A stretch of DNA of 25,545 nt from positions 1 through 25,545 of the forward strand of contig JAQUZA010000005.1 in assembly GCA_028691595.1 (NCBI GenBank), written 5' to 3'. Numbering within the stretch: the first letter of the stretch is position 1; each line of letters starts with the position of its first letter. Of this stretch, positions 6,932 to 14,335 are shown piece by piece. The position numbers and the translations under genes were made by a program. Origin of the DNA: Candidatus Rifleibacteriota bacterium. GTDB lineage: Bacteria; Muiribacteriota; Ozemobacteria; Ozemobacterales; Ozemobacteraceae. Below the pieces are notes generated by a model. The model was not told the DNA's origin and searched no databases. It was given only the letters and a program-made list of their open reading frames with translations.

Positions 6932-7732
6932 TTGGATAACAATACTCTGATAGGAACGATTGCCGGTGCATTACTGATCATTGTCGGTATTAAGCTTACC
7001 GGAGATCTGGGAATCTTCATTAGCATTTCGTCAATGTTCATCGTTTTTGGCGGTGGCCTTTCGGCGATGGTCGTTGCCTACAGCTACGACACTGTCAGAA
7101 ATGCTCTGACCATGATTAAAACTGCCTATCTCGCCCCAAGAGAGTTCAACTATATGAAACTGATCAGCAGCATTCTCATGACCGCTGACGTAGCGCGAAA
7201 AGAGGGCATTCTTGCCCTCGATTCGCGCATCGCAGAAGTTGAAGAGCCCTTCATGGCGCGTGGTCTACAGATGGTTATTGACGGAGTTGATATCAAGGTA
7301 ATCGAAGATATTCTTGACACCGAACTCGATTCGCGCGCCAACCGTCACACTGATGTTAAAGCCGCCCTGGACTTTCTTGCATCTGTTATTCCTGCCTTCG
7401 GAATGATCGGTACAATTATCGGTCTCGTTGGTCTGCTGGGCAATCTCGATGATCCTTCCTCTATTGGCCCGAACATGGCGGTTGCACTAATTACTACATT
7501 CTATGGCGCAGTTGCGGCCAACCTTCTTTTCATTCCTTATGGCAAAAAAATGGAAGAGCGCAGCAAGGCCGAACAGCTCTATGGCGAAATCATTGCCAGG
7601 GGTTGCCTTTTTATTGCTGCCGGCGTACATCCCAGGATTATCCAGGAAAGGCTTCTGGCGTTCCTGAACGAAAAAGCCAGAGTGACCTTCAACGAACTGC
7701 ATCTCTCTGAGGAGCTGGGTCAGGGTGGCTAA
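6932..7732 (+). CDS. motA: MotA-type proton/ion channel stator subunit
   Basis: MotA and MotB together form the stator that converts ion flow into torque. The 266-residue product has the family layout: two N-terminal membrane helices (about 6-50), a large cytoplasmic loop, then two helices (about 148-202). Key segments are PAFGMIGTIIGLVGLLGNL with Pro154 and the FIPYGKK end with Pro202, the positions of the two conserved prolines of MotA. The start is a TTG at 6932 preceded by CAGGAGA. motB overlaps by 8 bp. No flagellin, FliC or basal-body gene is seen here, so whether it drives flagella, gliding or another surface machine is open. Confidence 0.9.
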   Translation: MDNNTLIGTIAGALLIIVGIKLTGDLGIFISISSMFIVFGGGLSAMVVAYSYDTVRNALTMIKTAYLAPREFNYMKLISSILMTADVARKEGILALDSRIAEVEEPFMARGLQMVIDGVDIKVIEDILDTELDSRANRHTDVKAALDFLASVIPAFGMIGTIIGLVGLLGNLDDPSSIGPNMAVALITTFYGAVAANLLFIPYGKKMEERSKAEQLYGEIIARGCLFIAAGVHPRIIQERLLAFLNEKARVTFNELHLSEELGQGG

Positions 7733-8468
7733 GCGAAAAAAACCTGAAGAAATTTCGGCACCGTTATGGTTTGTTTCTTACGCAGACCTGGTAACGAATA
7801 TGCTGTGTTTCTTCGTCATGCTCTTTGCCTTCTCGTCGCTCGATTCCCCTAAAAAGCGGCAGGAAAGCGAGTCGCGTGACGAAATGTTTCACGCGGTATT
7901 CAGTATCAACGCTGCTCAGGGCGCTCATCAGTGGTTGACTATGGGTGGCAAAGGTATTCTCATGACCCCGGCTTCACGAAAAAGTGAGATGCCACAGATT
8001 GTAAAAAGCGTAAAGAACAAACTGCACAAAGTGCCCCTGGCTGACCGCCTGCGCGTATTTTCTGACGATCAGATGGTAAAGATTCAGATTCCAGCCAATG
8101 TTCTCTTTGAAAGCGGGCGCGCCGAAATGAAAAAGGGCGCTGAAGAAATTCTTACGGCTCTTGTGCCAATTGTCGGTACAATAGAGAACTATGTCAGAGT
8201 TGATGGCCATACTGATGATCTGCCAGCCAGAAACACAACCTACCCATCAAACTGGGAACTATCTACCGCACGTGCCTGCTCAGTCGTCAGGTTTTTTGTT
8301 GAAGAAATGAATCTCGACCCGGAAAGGTTTTCGGCGCAGGGTTATGCCGATAACCGCCCCAAACTGAAAAATGATACACCAGAGGCTCGTGAAGCAAATA
8401 GAAGAGTTGAAATCATCATTCTTGGCAACAAAAAGAAAGTTGTCAAAGATTTCACCTGGGATCAATAA
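7725..8468 (+). CDS. motB: MotB stator subunit with OmpA peptidoglycan-binding domain
   Basis: The 247-residue product starts with a basic tail and a single membrane helix WFVSYADLVTNMLCFFVMLF, with Asp21 in the YADLVT motif, the proton-carrying Asp of MotB. The OmpA-like C-terminal domain spans about 120-235: VLFESGRAEMKKGA, DGHTDDLPA, NWELSTARA and GYADNRPKLKN with EANRRVEI. This domain anchors the stator to peptidoglycan. The start is GTG 7725, overlapping the end of motA by 8 bp, typical of coupled translation. It is followed almost at once by a convergent gene (stop-to-stop gap 6 bp), without a visible terminator hairpin. Confidence 0.92.
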   Translation: MAKRKKPEEISAPLWFVSYADLVTNMLCFFVMLFAFSSLDSPKKRQESESRDEMFHAVFSINAAQGAHQWLTMGGKGILMTPASRKSEMPQIVKSVKNKLHKVPLADRLRVFSDDQMVKIQIPANVLFESGRAEMKKGAEEILTALVPIVGTIENYVRVDGHTDDLPARNTTYPSNWELSTARACSVVRFFVEEMNLDPERFSAQGYADNRPKLKNDTPEAREANRRVEIIILGNKKKVVKDFTWDQ

Positions 8469-8474
8469 CCGACT

Positions 8475-9347
8475 CTAGCGGCCCTTTGCCGAGAACACAT
8501 TTTTTCTCGATTGTTCCATGAGGTGCTTAATTTTTTGCCGCTGCTGTTCTGAAAAGCTTTCAATGCTTCCTGCGGCAACCATTGGCCCGAGAATTTCCAG
8601 GACCTGACGATAACGTTTCATGTGAAACGCAGCTTCCGATTTTCCGATGAGGAAACGGCGGTTATGTGGTGCAGAAGCTGTCAGCTGTGAAAAGAACAGA
8701 TATGATTTCTGAAATTCCCCTTTTTCAAAAGCGCGTTCTGCCATTTCTGCCATTGATTCAGCAGTGAGAATGCTTTCCATGTAAGGGTGAGGAGCCGGCA
8801 GGGCCAGTTGTGAGACCGGGTAATCGGCATTAAATGACTCTGTGGCGAGGGGTTTTTTGATAAGCACCGGGTCCAGGGGGGTGGGGGGCAGTCCAGAATC
8901 GGCTGCCTCTGAGGTGTGCGTAAATGACGGCCCAAAAAATCCCCTTTTAAAGTATTCGGCCGTAACCATTTTATCTGACTGATCCTGGCGGTCAGGGTCA
9001 AGGCTGAAGGGGCCACTGCGATATTCGATTTCGCGCAGCAACTCAGAGTATCTGACCACGATCGGGTGCCTGGGGTTCTTACGGGCAGCCAGTCTGAATA
9101 TGTCTGAGGCCTCAAGATAATTGCCCGCATGGAAATCGCTCATTCCAAGAATCAAAAGATTCTGAAAATCATCAGGAAAAAAACGCTTAAACTCTCTTGC
9201 CTTGAGAGCGGCTTCTTCAAATCGACCACTCTGATAAAGACGCTCGGACTCACGCAGCGCCGGGCTCATTTCAACCGCATGAACCGGGGCTGCAAGGAGC
9301 AGCAGGGCAAGCAAAGCTGCCTTTTTATGGGGTCGTTTCACCATCAT
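8475..9347 (-). CDS. Secreted TPR-like protein, last gene of the secretion operon
   Basis: The start is placed at ATG 9347 (290 residues), because MMVKRPHKKAALLALLLLAA followed by PVHAVEM is a clear signal peptide and AAAGGCG lies just upstream; a longer start at 9392 adds a charged segment before the signal. The mature protein has TPR-like helices near the start (ESERLYQSGRFEEAALKARE, LGMSDFHAGNYLEASDIF) and again near the end (MAERAFEKGEFQKSYLFF), with a Pro-rich link between. Likely a periplasmic or outer-membrane helper of the secretion machine, by analogy with pilotins and TPR assembly factors; this is inference from position and structure. It overlaps the gene upstream by about 23 bp. 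Confidence 0.75.
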   Translation of the reverse strand: MMVKRPHKKAALLALLLLAAPVHAVEMSPALRESERLYQSGRFEEAALKAREFKRFFPDDFQNLLILGMSDFHAGNYLEASDIFRLAARKNPRHPIVVRYSELLREIEYRSGPFSLDPDRQDQSDKMVTAEYFKRGFFGPSFTHTSEAADSGLPPTPLDPVLIKKPLATESFNADYPVSQLALPAPHPYMESILTAESMAEMAERAFEKGEFQKSYLFFSQLTASAPHNRRFLIGKSEAAFHMKRYRQVLEILGPMVAAGSIESFSEQQRQKIKHLMEQSRKNVFSAKGR

Positions 9348-9675
9348 TTGTCGCCTTTGCCGGGTCTTTGAGCTGATTCCAGTCGATTTCATCGGCAGGC
9401 ATTATCGCATCCTCGTCACCTTCCGGAATAATCGGCATCGATGCCAGAGAAGAATCCTGGTCTGATGGTGATTCGGCAGGAAGCTCAAGGCCCTGACCGG
9501 CTCCGGGGCCGCTATGGTGTTCGATGTCCCATGAGTCGCCCTTCATGTAGTCGTCAGGTGGCTCGTAATGCTCCTGACTGGTGACATGCTGATAGGCCTG
9601 GTTTGCAGTGATCAGAAAAATGGCCAGCAGAATAAATACCACTCCCCATTTCCACGTTTCAGTTCCAGTTTGCAT
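9325..9675 (-). CDS. Small single-pass membrane protein in the secretion operon
   Basis: The 116-residue product has a single membrane helix at about 9-24 (WGVVFILLAIFLITAN), then an acidic, Gly/Pro/Ser-rich, probably disordered tail. In standard T2SS order the place after GspM is taken by GspN; in type IV pilus loci PilP follows PilO. The N-in, tail-out topology would suit either, or a shortened GspC, but the tail has no HR domain or lipobox and no family motif is seen. RBS AGGAG. It is 32 bp from the PilO/GspM-like gene and overlaps the TPR gene downstream. Confidence 0.7.
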   Translation of the reverse strand: MQTGTETWKWGVVFILLAIFLITANQAYQHVTSQEHYEPPDDYMKGDSWDIEHHSGPGAGQGLELPAESPSDQDSSLASMPIIPEGDEDAIMPADEIDWNQLKDPAKATNDGETTP

Positions 9676-9707
9676 TGCTTTTCTCCTGAGATCGGTAATC
9701 GCCTCGG

Positions 9708-10364
9708 TTATCTGACCTCGGCCAGCGGAAAATTCAAAACGAGCGTTCCTTTAACCAGACCCTCGTCTCTGAGAATTAAATCCAGAGAACGAACTGAGTT
9801 CAGCGGCAGGGTCTGGCCGGCATCAGTCAAGAACTTGCCAATAGTTCTAAAGGTGGTTGAAAAAGTCAGTTTGAGAGGAACGATTTCAACACCGGGCCAT
9901 TCTTCGTCGTCTTCTGTGGCAATACCCACCGGCATGCCCTGATCATCGAGTTCGGGAAGTTCCTGGGTGGTGGCGGCTGCAAAACCGCCGCCTGAGGAAC
10001 CCATGTCATCAGGGTTTTCCGGTTTGAGCAAAAATGACTCGATGAGATCGAATGAATTGATGCGGAAACTCTTGCCGGCGGTTTCGCTGACCAGGCGTAG
10101 TAATGAGGATTCTTCGCCCGGCTTCAGCATTTTATCAGTTCTCTGTTGCTTTTTTGGGGTGCTGGCTGCCTCATCATCAAGGGTGGGCTTGATTCTGGTC
10201 AGCTCGGCATTTATCGTCTCGTAATTTTTCTGGCCGTCTTCAAGTTGCAGACGTGCCTGATTAATTTCATTCTGCAGGCCGGTTAAAAAGAAGAGTCGTC
10301 CAAGAAAGAATACCACGACGATGGCGATAACTGCTCCAATAACATTGGTGGCGATACGGTTCAT
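9708..10364 (-). CDS. PilO/GspM-like inner-membrane assembly protein
   Basis: The 218-residue product has one membrane helix near the start (about 7-28, VIGAVIAIVVVFFLGRLFFL), a coiled-coil (LQNEINQARLQLEDGQKN), and a C-terminal ferredoxin-like region with LLRLVSETAGKSFRINSFD and FSTTFRTIGKFLTDAGQTLP. That layout matches PilO of type IV pili and GspM of type II secretion, which pair with PilN/GspL in the inner membrane platform. A low-complexity acidic/Gly insert sits at about 115-155. It overlaps the PilM-PilN fusion by 4 bp. Family fit is by topology, motif and position; the true homologue class cannot be fixed by eye. Confidence 0.8.
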   Translation of the reverse strand: MNRIATNVIGAVIAIVVVFFLGRLFFLTGLQNEINQARLQLEDGQKNYETINAELTRIKPTLDDEAASTPKKQQRTDKMLKPGEESSLLRLVSETAGKSFRINSFDLIESFLLKPENPDDMGSSGGGFAAATTQELPELDDQGMPVGIATEDDEEWPGVEIVPLKLTFSTTFRTIGKFLTDAGQTLPLNSVRSLDLILRDEGLVKGTLVLNFPLAEVR

Positions 10365-12052
10365 GGCAGTTCTCCCTTCAGAAGAAATTCAATGCCGGTT
10401 CTGGTAGCATTTCTTGTGGTTAGGCTTTTTATGCGGCGAATAGCCCTTTTGGTGCTCAGACCCTCTATATACTGGCCTATAACCTGGTTGTTGTCGGCAG
10501 TGCCTCGAATTATAAGTATCTGCCCCTTCAGGCCCTCGCGCAGTTGCTGATCGTCAAACCCTCCGGCCACAAGGGTGCTGACAAAAGCAGACCCCGCTTC
10601 AGAAGATTCAGATGGTTCTGAAGCCCCGCCGCCGGCATTCCCGGTTTCTTTCGTTTCGAGATTGATTGACTCTGCTTCAAGAGAGGTGCGAATCAGAATT
10701 TCCTCGAGTCCTAATGTCTCGGGCTTAACGGCAAAAGCATGAAACAGTGAATCAGCAGCTCCGCGTCTTGTTTTGAGAAGTGGTGCCAATACCTTCTTTG
10801 CAGGCGGCGACATTTTTAAAGTATTTTCTGAAACTGCCCGGTGTTTTTGCAGTTTTATGGCTGCTGCCTCGCTGTTCATTCTGACAAAGCTCAGCTGGCT
10901 GTTGATCGTATCAAGCTCGGCACGCATGCTGTTATGCATCATTGACAAAGCGATAATTGCGGCAATGAAACCCGCTATGCCTGTCCAGAGGGGAAGCAGG
11001 CCGGCGAGTCTTTCCAGCTTCAATTCGCGCTGCTTGTTTTTCAGGCGACCGGTCAGGTTCATCGCCGGGGCATCTTCTGCCAGAGAAGCCAGGCAGGTGC
11101 CAACCGTTGGTATATAAGGAAGAAGCCGTCGTTGTCTTTCTTCTGCAGGTTGATTATCAGCCAGTTCAGGCAGAATCAGGCTGATGTCGAGGCCTGAAGA
11201 AATATCGACAATGCTGACGCGGGTGGGGTTAAAGTAGTTGCGTTCAAATTGAAGGATGCCAGGTTGGGCTGCACCGCCGCCCATGAAATAGAGGATATCG
11301 ATCTGGTTGAGCTTGCTGACAGCCCTGAAATAGTCAAAGCTGAAGCGAATTTTTTGTGAATACATTTCAAGCTCATTTTCAGTAGGCGGATCTGACAGAT
11401 CTCCCATGCCTGAGGGAATAAACCGATAGAATTTGAGCTCACCCGCCGAAAAAATCTGCAGGTTTGTGCTTGTGTGACCGAAATTGACGATAGAAAGTGC
11501 CGGTAACCCTGAAATATCAACGATTTCTTTCAGCTCATAGGCACCATAGACTTCAGCAAAAGTCGAAGAAAGTTTGATGCCGGCCCGGTCGAACAGTTCG
11601 GTGAACTTCTCGAGAAGACGCTGGGGAATTACCGATAAGGCAACTGTATATGGGTTTTTGCGCAAGATTTTGTAGGAAAATGCGTAAGGCTCATCGCGAA
11701 AGGTCGGTGATAACAGTTTTTTGGCTTCCCAGTTGAGGAGCTTGTCGAGTTGATCGGGCTGGACCTGTGCCGGCAGTTCGACAATCTTTATCTGTAATTC
11801 GCGGTGGGCAAACAGAGCCGAGACCTCGCGGCATTGCTGCAGGGGAAGACGTGCTGCCAGACTTCTCAGTGCTTCTACCAGCTGTGCTCTGAACTCTTCT
11901 TCGCCTGGATATGCAGATAGCGGTTTAAGGAGTTCTTCTTCAAGAGCTGCCAGCCGCAGGCCCTTGTCGCTGACTTCAATGACAGCAGCTTTGATTGATA
12001 CTGTACCTATGTCAAAAGCGACATAAAGGCCGGTGTGTGTTTTCTTTTTCAT
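10361..12052 (-). CDS. PilM-PilN fusion (GspL-like) assembly platform protein
   Basis: In most pilus systems PilM (cytoplasmic actin-like ATPase) and PilN (membrane protein) are separate. Here one 563-residue protein carries both. Residues 1-330 are PilM-like: phosphate-1 loop FDIGTVSIKA (13-22), phosphate-2 loop VNFGHTSTNLQIF (189-201) and adenosine loop MGGGAAQPG (257-265). MNLTGRLKNK (331-340) resembles the short INL peptide of PilN that binds PilM, now joined in cis. A membrane helix at about 351-371 and a coiled-coil plus periplasmic domain follow (to 563). GspL has exactly this order of parts. Asn replaces the usual Asp at phosphate-2, so nucleotide binding may differ. It occupies the gspL slot of the E-M order. 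Confidence 0.85.
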   Translation of the reverse strand: MKKKTHTGLYVAFDIGTVSIKAAVIEVSDKGLRLAALEEELLKPLSAYPGEEEFRAQLVEALRSLAARLPLQQCREVSALFAHRELQIKIVELPAQVQPDQLDKLLNWEAKKLLSPTFRDEPYAFSYKILRKNPYTVALSVIPQRLLEKFTELFDRAGIKLSSTFAEVYGAYELKEIVDISGLPALSIVNFGHTSTNLQIFSAGELKFYRFIPSGMGDLSDPPTENELEMYSQKIRFSFDYFRAVSKLNQIDILYFMGGGAAQPGILQFERNYFNPTRVSIVDISSGLDISLILPELADNQPAEERQRRLLPYIPTVGTCLASLAEDAPAMNLTGRLKNKQRELKLERLAGLLPLWTGIAGFIAAIIALSMMHNSMRAELDTINSQLSFVRMNSEAAAIKLQKHRAVSENTLKMSPPAKKVLAPLLKTRRGAADSLFHAFAVKPETLGLEEILIRTSLEAESINLETKETGNAGGGASEPSESSEAGSAFVSTLVAGGFDDQQLREGLKGQILIIRGTADNNQVIGQYIEGLSTKRAIRRIKSLTTRNATRTGIEFLLKGELP

Positions 12053-12456
12053 GAGGCCTCCACAAATTTGCCGCTGCCGGTGCGGCCGGGCTGATTCTGA
12101 ACATCGGAGCGGACGAGCGATCGTCTTGATACTTCCCGGCTGCCTTCAAAAAGAACAGCGGTGGCTTTCAAGCTTATGCCGGATTTAACCCTGTCAGCAG
12201 CTATTGTAACCTGCAGCTCACGGTATTTTCCAAGTTTCGAAGAATAATTCAGCGAAAAAGGCGCAAAATTCTGGCGCAGCTTTGCCAGGCCGCGTTCGAG
12301 CCCGCCGTCAGCACCATGAAAGACGATTGTTTCAATGGCATCAGATCTGCCGAGGTCGAGTGAAGTGCGGCTTATCTGTTGACTGCCGGTTACCAGAATA
12401 AAAACAATGGTGGTAACCAGAAAGGTGAGGTAGAGGCTGAAGCCACGGCGGTTCAT
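12049..12456 (-). CDS. GspK/PilX-like minor pseudopilin
   Basis: The 135-residue product begins MNRRGFSLYLTFLVTTIVFI. The leader is short and the Gly-Phe cleavage site is present, but the usual Glu at mature position 5 is replaced by Leu (F-S-L-Y-L), as in GspK/PilX, which cap the pseudopilus tip and commonly lack this Glu. The sequence around HGADGGLERGLAKLRQN matches the PilX/GspK pattern AAEAGLERAL. It is far shorter than typical GspK (about 300 residues), so the large tip domain is absent. It overlaps its neighbours by 4 bp on each side. Position in the operon (between J-like and L-like genes) supports the K assignment. Confidence 0.75.
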   Translation of the reverse strand: MNRRGFSLYLTFLVTTIVFILVTGSQQISRTSLDLGRSDAIETIVFHGADGGLERGLAKLRQNFAPFSLNYSSKLGKYRELQVTIAADRVKSGISLKATAVLFEGSREVSRRSLVRSDVQNQPGRTGSGKFVEAS

Positions 12457-12851
12457 GTCGAGCGCCTCCTGAAACAGAAAAGCCTTGGCGTTGTTTCGGT
12501 GTTATCGGCCAGGCCATTGCGATTGCGGTCTTCACACAGATCAAGTCTGATGAACCAGGTTTCGGGGTCGTGTTGGGTGAGTTTGAGGTCATTGACAAAG
12601 TAACCGGCCGGTAATTTAACCGCCTGGTTAAGATTTGTGGCATTCAATGAACCGGTTTCAGCGGCAATAACTTTATCACGCAGCCAGACCCTGATTTCCG
12701 CCATGCCGGCACGCTGTTGCCAGCCACGACTTATTTCACGATAGCGCATGTGGCTCCACTCAAACATCTGCAGCAGCGCTGTAATGGTTAACCCCATGAT
12801 GAAGATGACCAGAGTGATTTCGAGCAGTGAAAAACCACGACGGCAGGTCAT
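12453..12851 (-). CDS. gspJ: GspJ/PilW-like minor pseudopilin
   Basis: The 132-residue product carries a classic prepilin start, CRRGFSLLEITLVIFIMGLT: cleavage after Gly, Phe1 and Glu5. The following region (WLRDKVIAAETG, then WFIRLDLCEDRNRNGLADN) is consistent with a small GspJ or PilW-type pseudopilin. The D-R-N-R-N-G-L-A-D segment looks like a short calcium-binding-style loop. It starts in a 4-bp overlap with the GspI-like gene and ends in one with the GspK-like gene. J rather than I is chosen by gene order; sequence alone would not decide. Confidence 0.7.
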   Translation of the reverse strand: MTCRRGFSLLEITLVIFIMGLTITALLQMFEWSHMRYREISRGWQQRAGMAEIRVWLRDKVIAAETGSLNATNLNQAVKLPAGYFVNDLKLTQHDPETWFIRLDLCEDRNRNGLADNTETTPRLFCFRRRST

Positions 12852-13264
12852 TGCTTTGCCTCCATGGCGGTAGAATCTTTCGGTACATAAACGAACGATT
12901 CAAGCATAAAATTACGGCCACTACGACTTGCTGAAACCTGAATGCGGGTCGCACCGTCATCATCGCGATCAGCAATCGTGGTTGCAATTTTCCAGCCCGG
13001 CTTCATTTTGAAGCGCCCGCGTCGCCCGGCAGCAACCGGTTTGAGTCTGCCGGCAAGCAGGTCAGATTTAACAAGTTCAAGTTCGCGCTCAGCCATAAAG
13101 GCCGCTTCAGACTCAAACCCGGCTTGCATGTCAAGCATGCTCGAAGATTCAAAACCCGAAAACATGGTGGCAAGCGCGCCAGAAAGAACCAGCAGTGAAA
13201 TCAGGATTTCGATCAACGAAAACCCTTCTCTGATACCGTATATTTTTGTATCTGTTATTTGCAT
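12848..13264 (-). CDS. gspI: GspI/PilV-like minor pseudopilin
   Basis: The 138-residue product has REGFSLIEILISLLVLSGAL (Gly cleavage site, Phe1, Glu5) after a 14-residue leader. The helix continues into SSMLDMQAGFESEAAFMAER, similar to the AxxxAExxLE helix of GspI. The C-terminal part, GWKIATTIADRDDDGATRIQ, is a beta-rich pseudopilin head. It lies 8 bp after gspH. Gene order G-H-I-J-K supports the I role. In the T2SS, GspI forms the tip complex with J and K. Confidence 0.72.
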   Translation of the reverse strand: MQITDTKIYGIREGFSLIEILISLLVLSGALATMFSGFESSSMLDMQAGFESEAAFMAERELELVKSDLLAGRLKPVAAGRRGRFKMKPGWKIATTIADRDDDGATRIQVSASRSGRNFMLESFVYVPKDSTAMEAKQ

Positions 13265-13272
13265 GCTTTCTT

Positions 13273-13767
13273 TCAGAGGTCTATTGTGACTGTTTCAATC
13301 TGGTTCCCGGCGATTTTGAGCCTGATTGCCAGGCTGGTAAGAATCTGTCCACCGCTTGTGAATACACCGTTGCGATCGATATCGATCGTTTCATGAACCG
13401 AGCTGCTGTCGATTTCTGGAATCCTGAGTCTGAGCGAGCCCGATTGCTCAGTTGAAAATGTCTGATTGTGGAACAGTATTTTCACCGGAGTTTTTCGAAA
13501 GCTGGCACGCTGGCGGCAGGCGTAAAAAAAACTGCGAAGCTCGTCAGTTCGGGCTCTTGTTTGTGAATCGCGGGTTACCCCTGCGTAAATAGAGACACCA
13601 GTGCCGCACAGAATACCCATAATCAAAACAACAAGCAGAACTTCGATGAGCGAAAACCCTGAAACATCAGCCCTTCTGGCTTTTTGCAGACTGCGTTGGT
13701 GGAGGCGGAAGTCTGTCGTTTTTATGTTTCGGGCCGCATCGGCATTGAAGTCGCTGCTGGCTGACAT
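13273..13767 (-). CDS. gspH: GspH/FimT-like minor pseudopilin with long leader
   Basis: Start chosen at ATG 13767 (164 residues), 4 bp after the stop of gspG; a longer start at 13806 would overlap gspG by 35 bp. SGFSLIEVLLVVLIMGILCG is a typical prepilin motif (cleavage after Gly, Phe1, Glu5). The mature part has a FYACRQRASFRKTPVKILFH segment and DIDRNGVFTSGGQI, the FimT/GspH head pattern. The leader before cleavage is 37 residues, much longer than the usual 5-15, yet no other ATG/GTG/TTG in frame lies closer. GspH joins the main GspG fibre to the GspI-J-K tip. Confidence 0.78.
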   Translation of the reverse strand: MSASSDFNADAARNIKTTDFRLHQRSLQKARRADVSGFSLIEVLLVVLIMGILCGTGVSIYAGVTRDSQTRARTDELRSFFYACRQRASFRKTPVKILFHNQTFSTEQSGSLRLRIPEIDSSSVHETIDIDRNGVFTSGGQILTSLAIRLKIAGNQIETVTIDL

Positions 13768-13771
13768 TAGC

Positions 13772-14287
13772 TTACCAGTAGTGGTGAGCACTGTCCTTTG
13801 AGCCATCGGGGCCCATCTGACCGTTCATGCCGATCCAGCGGGTGCCAAGTCTGAGGGCGCAAACTACGCCACGGCCGCCCATTTTCCCGTCTGATCCTAT
13901 GATCCAGAGGCCGGTATTGTCGGTATTATAAAAACGGTAGCTCGAGCCGTTCCAGGTGTAGCCCCAGCGATTGGCTGCTTCTGGGCAGATGAAAAGCTTG
14001 GTGTCTTTGGCGATGTCGTTGAGCTGCAAAAGCGCATTCGAATATTTCCAGCGCAGATTGCCCGAACGATCTACCCACGCCCAGCGGTTCTTGCCGGTAT
14101 CGAGCTCAAAGTTCTTGGCTTCCCAGAGGGAAACAAGACTTTCAATGCCCTTCTGGTTCGAAAGGCACGATTTGGCGCGGGCTATGGAGGCGATACTCTG
14201 GTAACGCGGTATGGCAATGGCTACCAGAATGCCTATTACCAGAACAACGATCAACAACTCAACAAGTGAAAAACCTTTTCTTCGCAT
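13772..14287 (-). CDS. gspG: GspG-type major pseudopilin
   Basis: Start at ATG 14287 (171 residues), with a strong GGAGG Shine-Dalgarno 6 bases before it; the longer frame starts with GTG at 14314 and has no such site. MRRKGFSLVELLIVVLVIGI is a model prepilin start with a 5-residue leader, Phe1 and Glu5. The head contains GIESLVSLWEAKN, CPEAANRWGYTWNGSSYRF and a Gly-rich end GMNGQMGPDGSKDSAHHYW. Being the first of the prepilin genes after gspE-F, with the canonical helix, it is likely the main fibre subunit. The tail is atypical of the calcium loop of classical GspG, so a type IV pilin role is not excluded. Confidence 0.85.
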   Translation of the reverse strand: MRRKGFSLVELLIVVLVIGILVAIAIPRYQSIASIARAKSCLSNQKGIESLVSLWEAKNFELDTGKNRWAWVDRSGNLRWKYSNALLQLNDIAKDTKLFICPEAANRWGYTWNGSSYRFYNTDNTGLWIIGSDGKMGGRGVVCALRLGTRWIGMNGQMGPDGSKDSAHHYW

Positions 14288-14335
14288 AGAGCCTCCACGA
14301 AATTTTTGCGACACGGATAACGCAGTTCTGTTACT

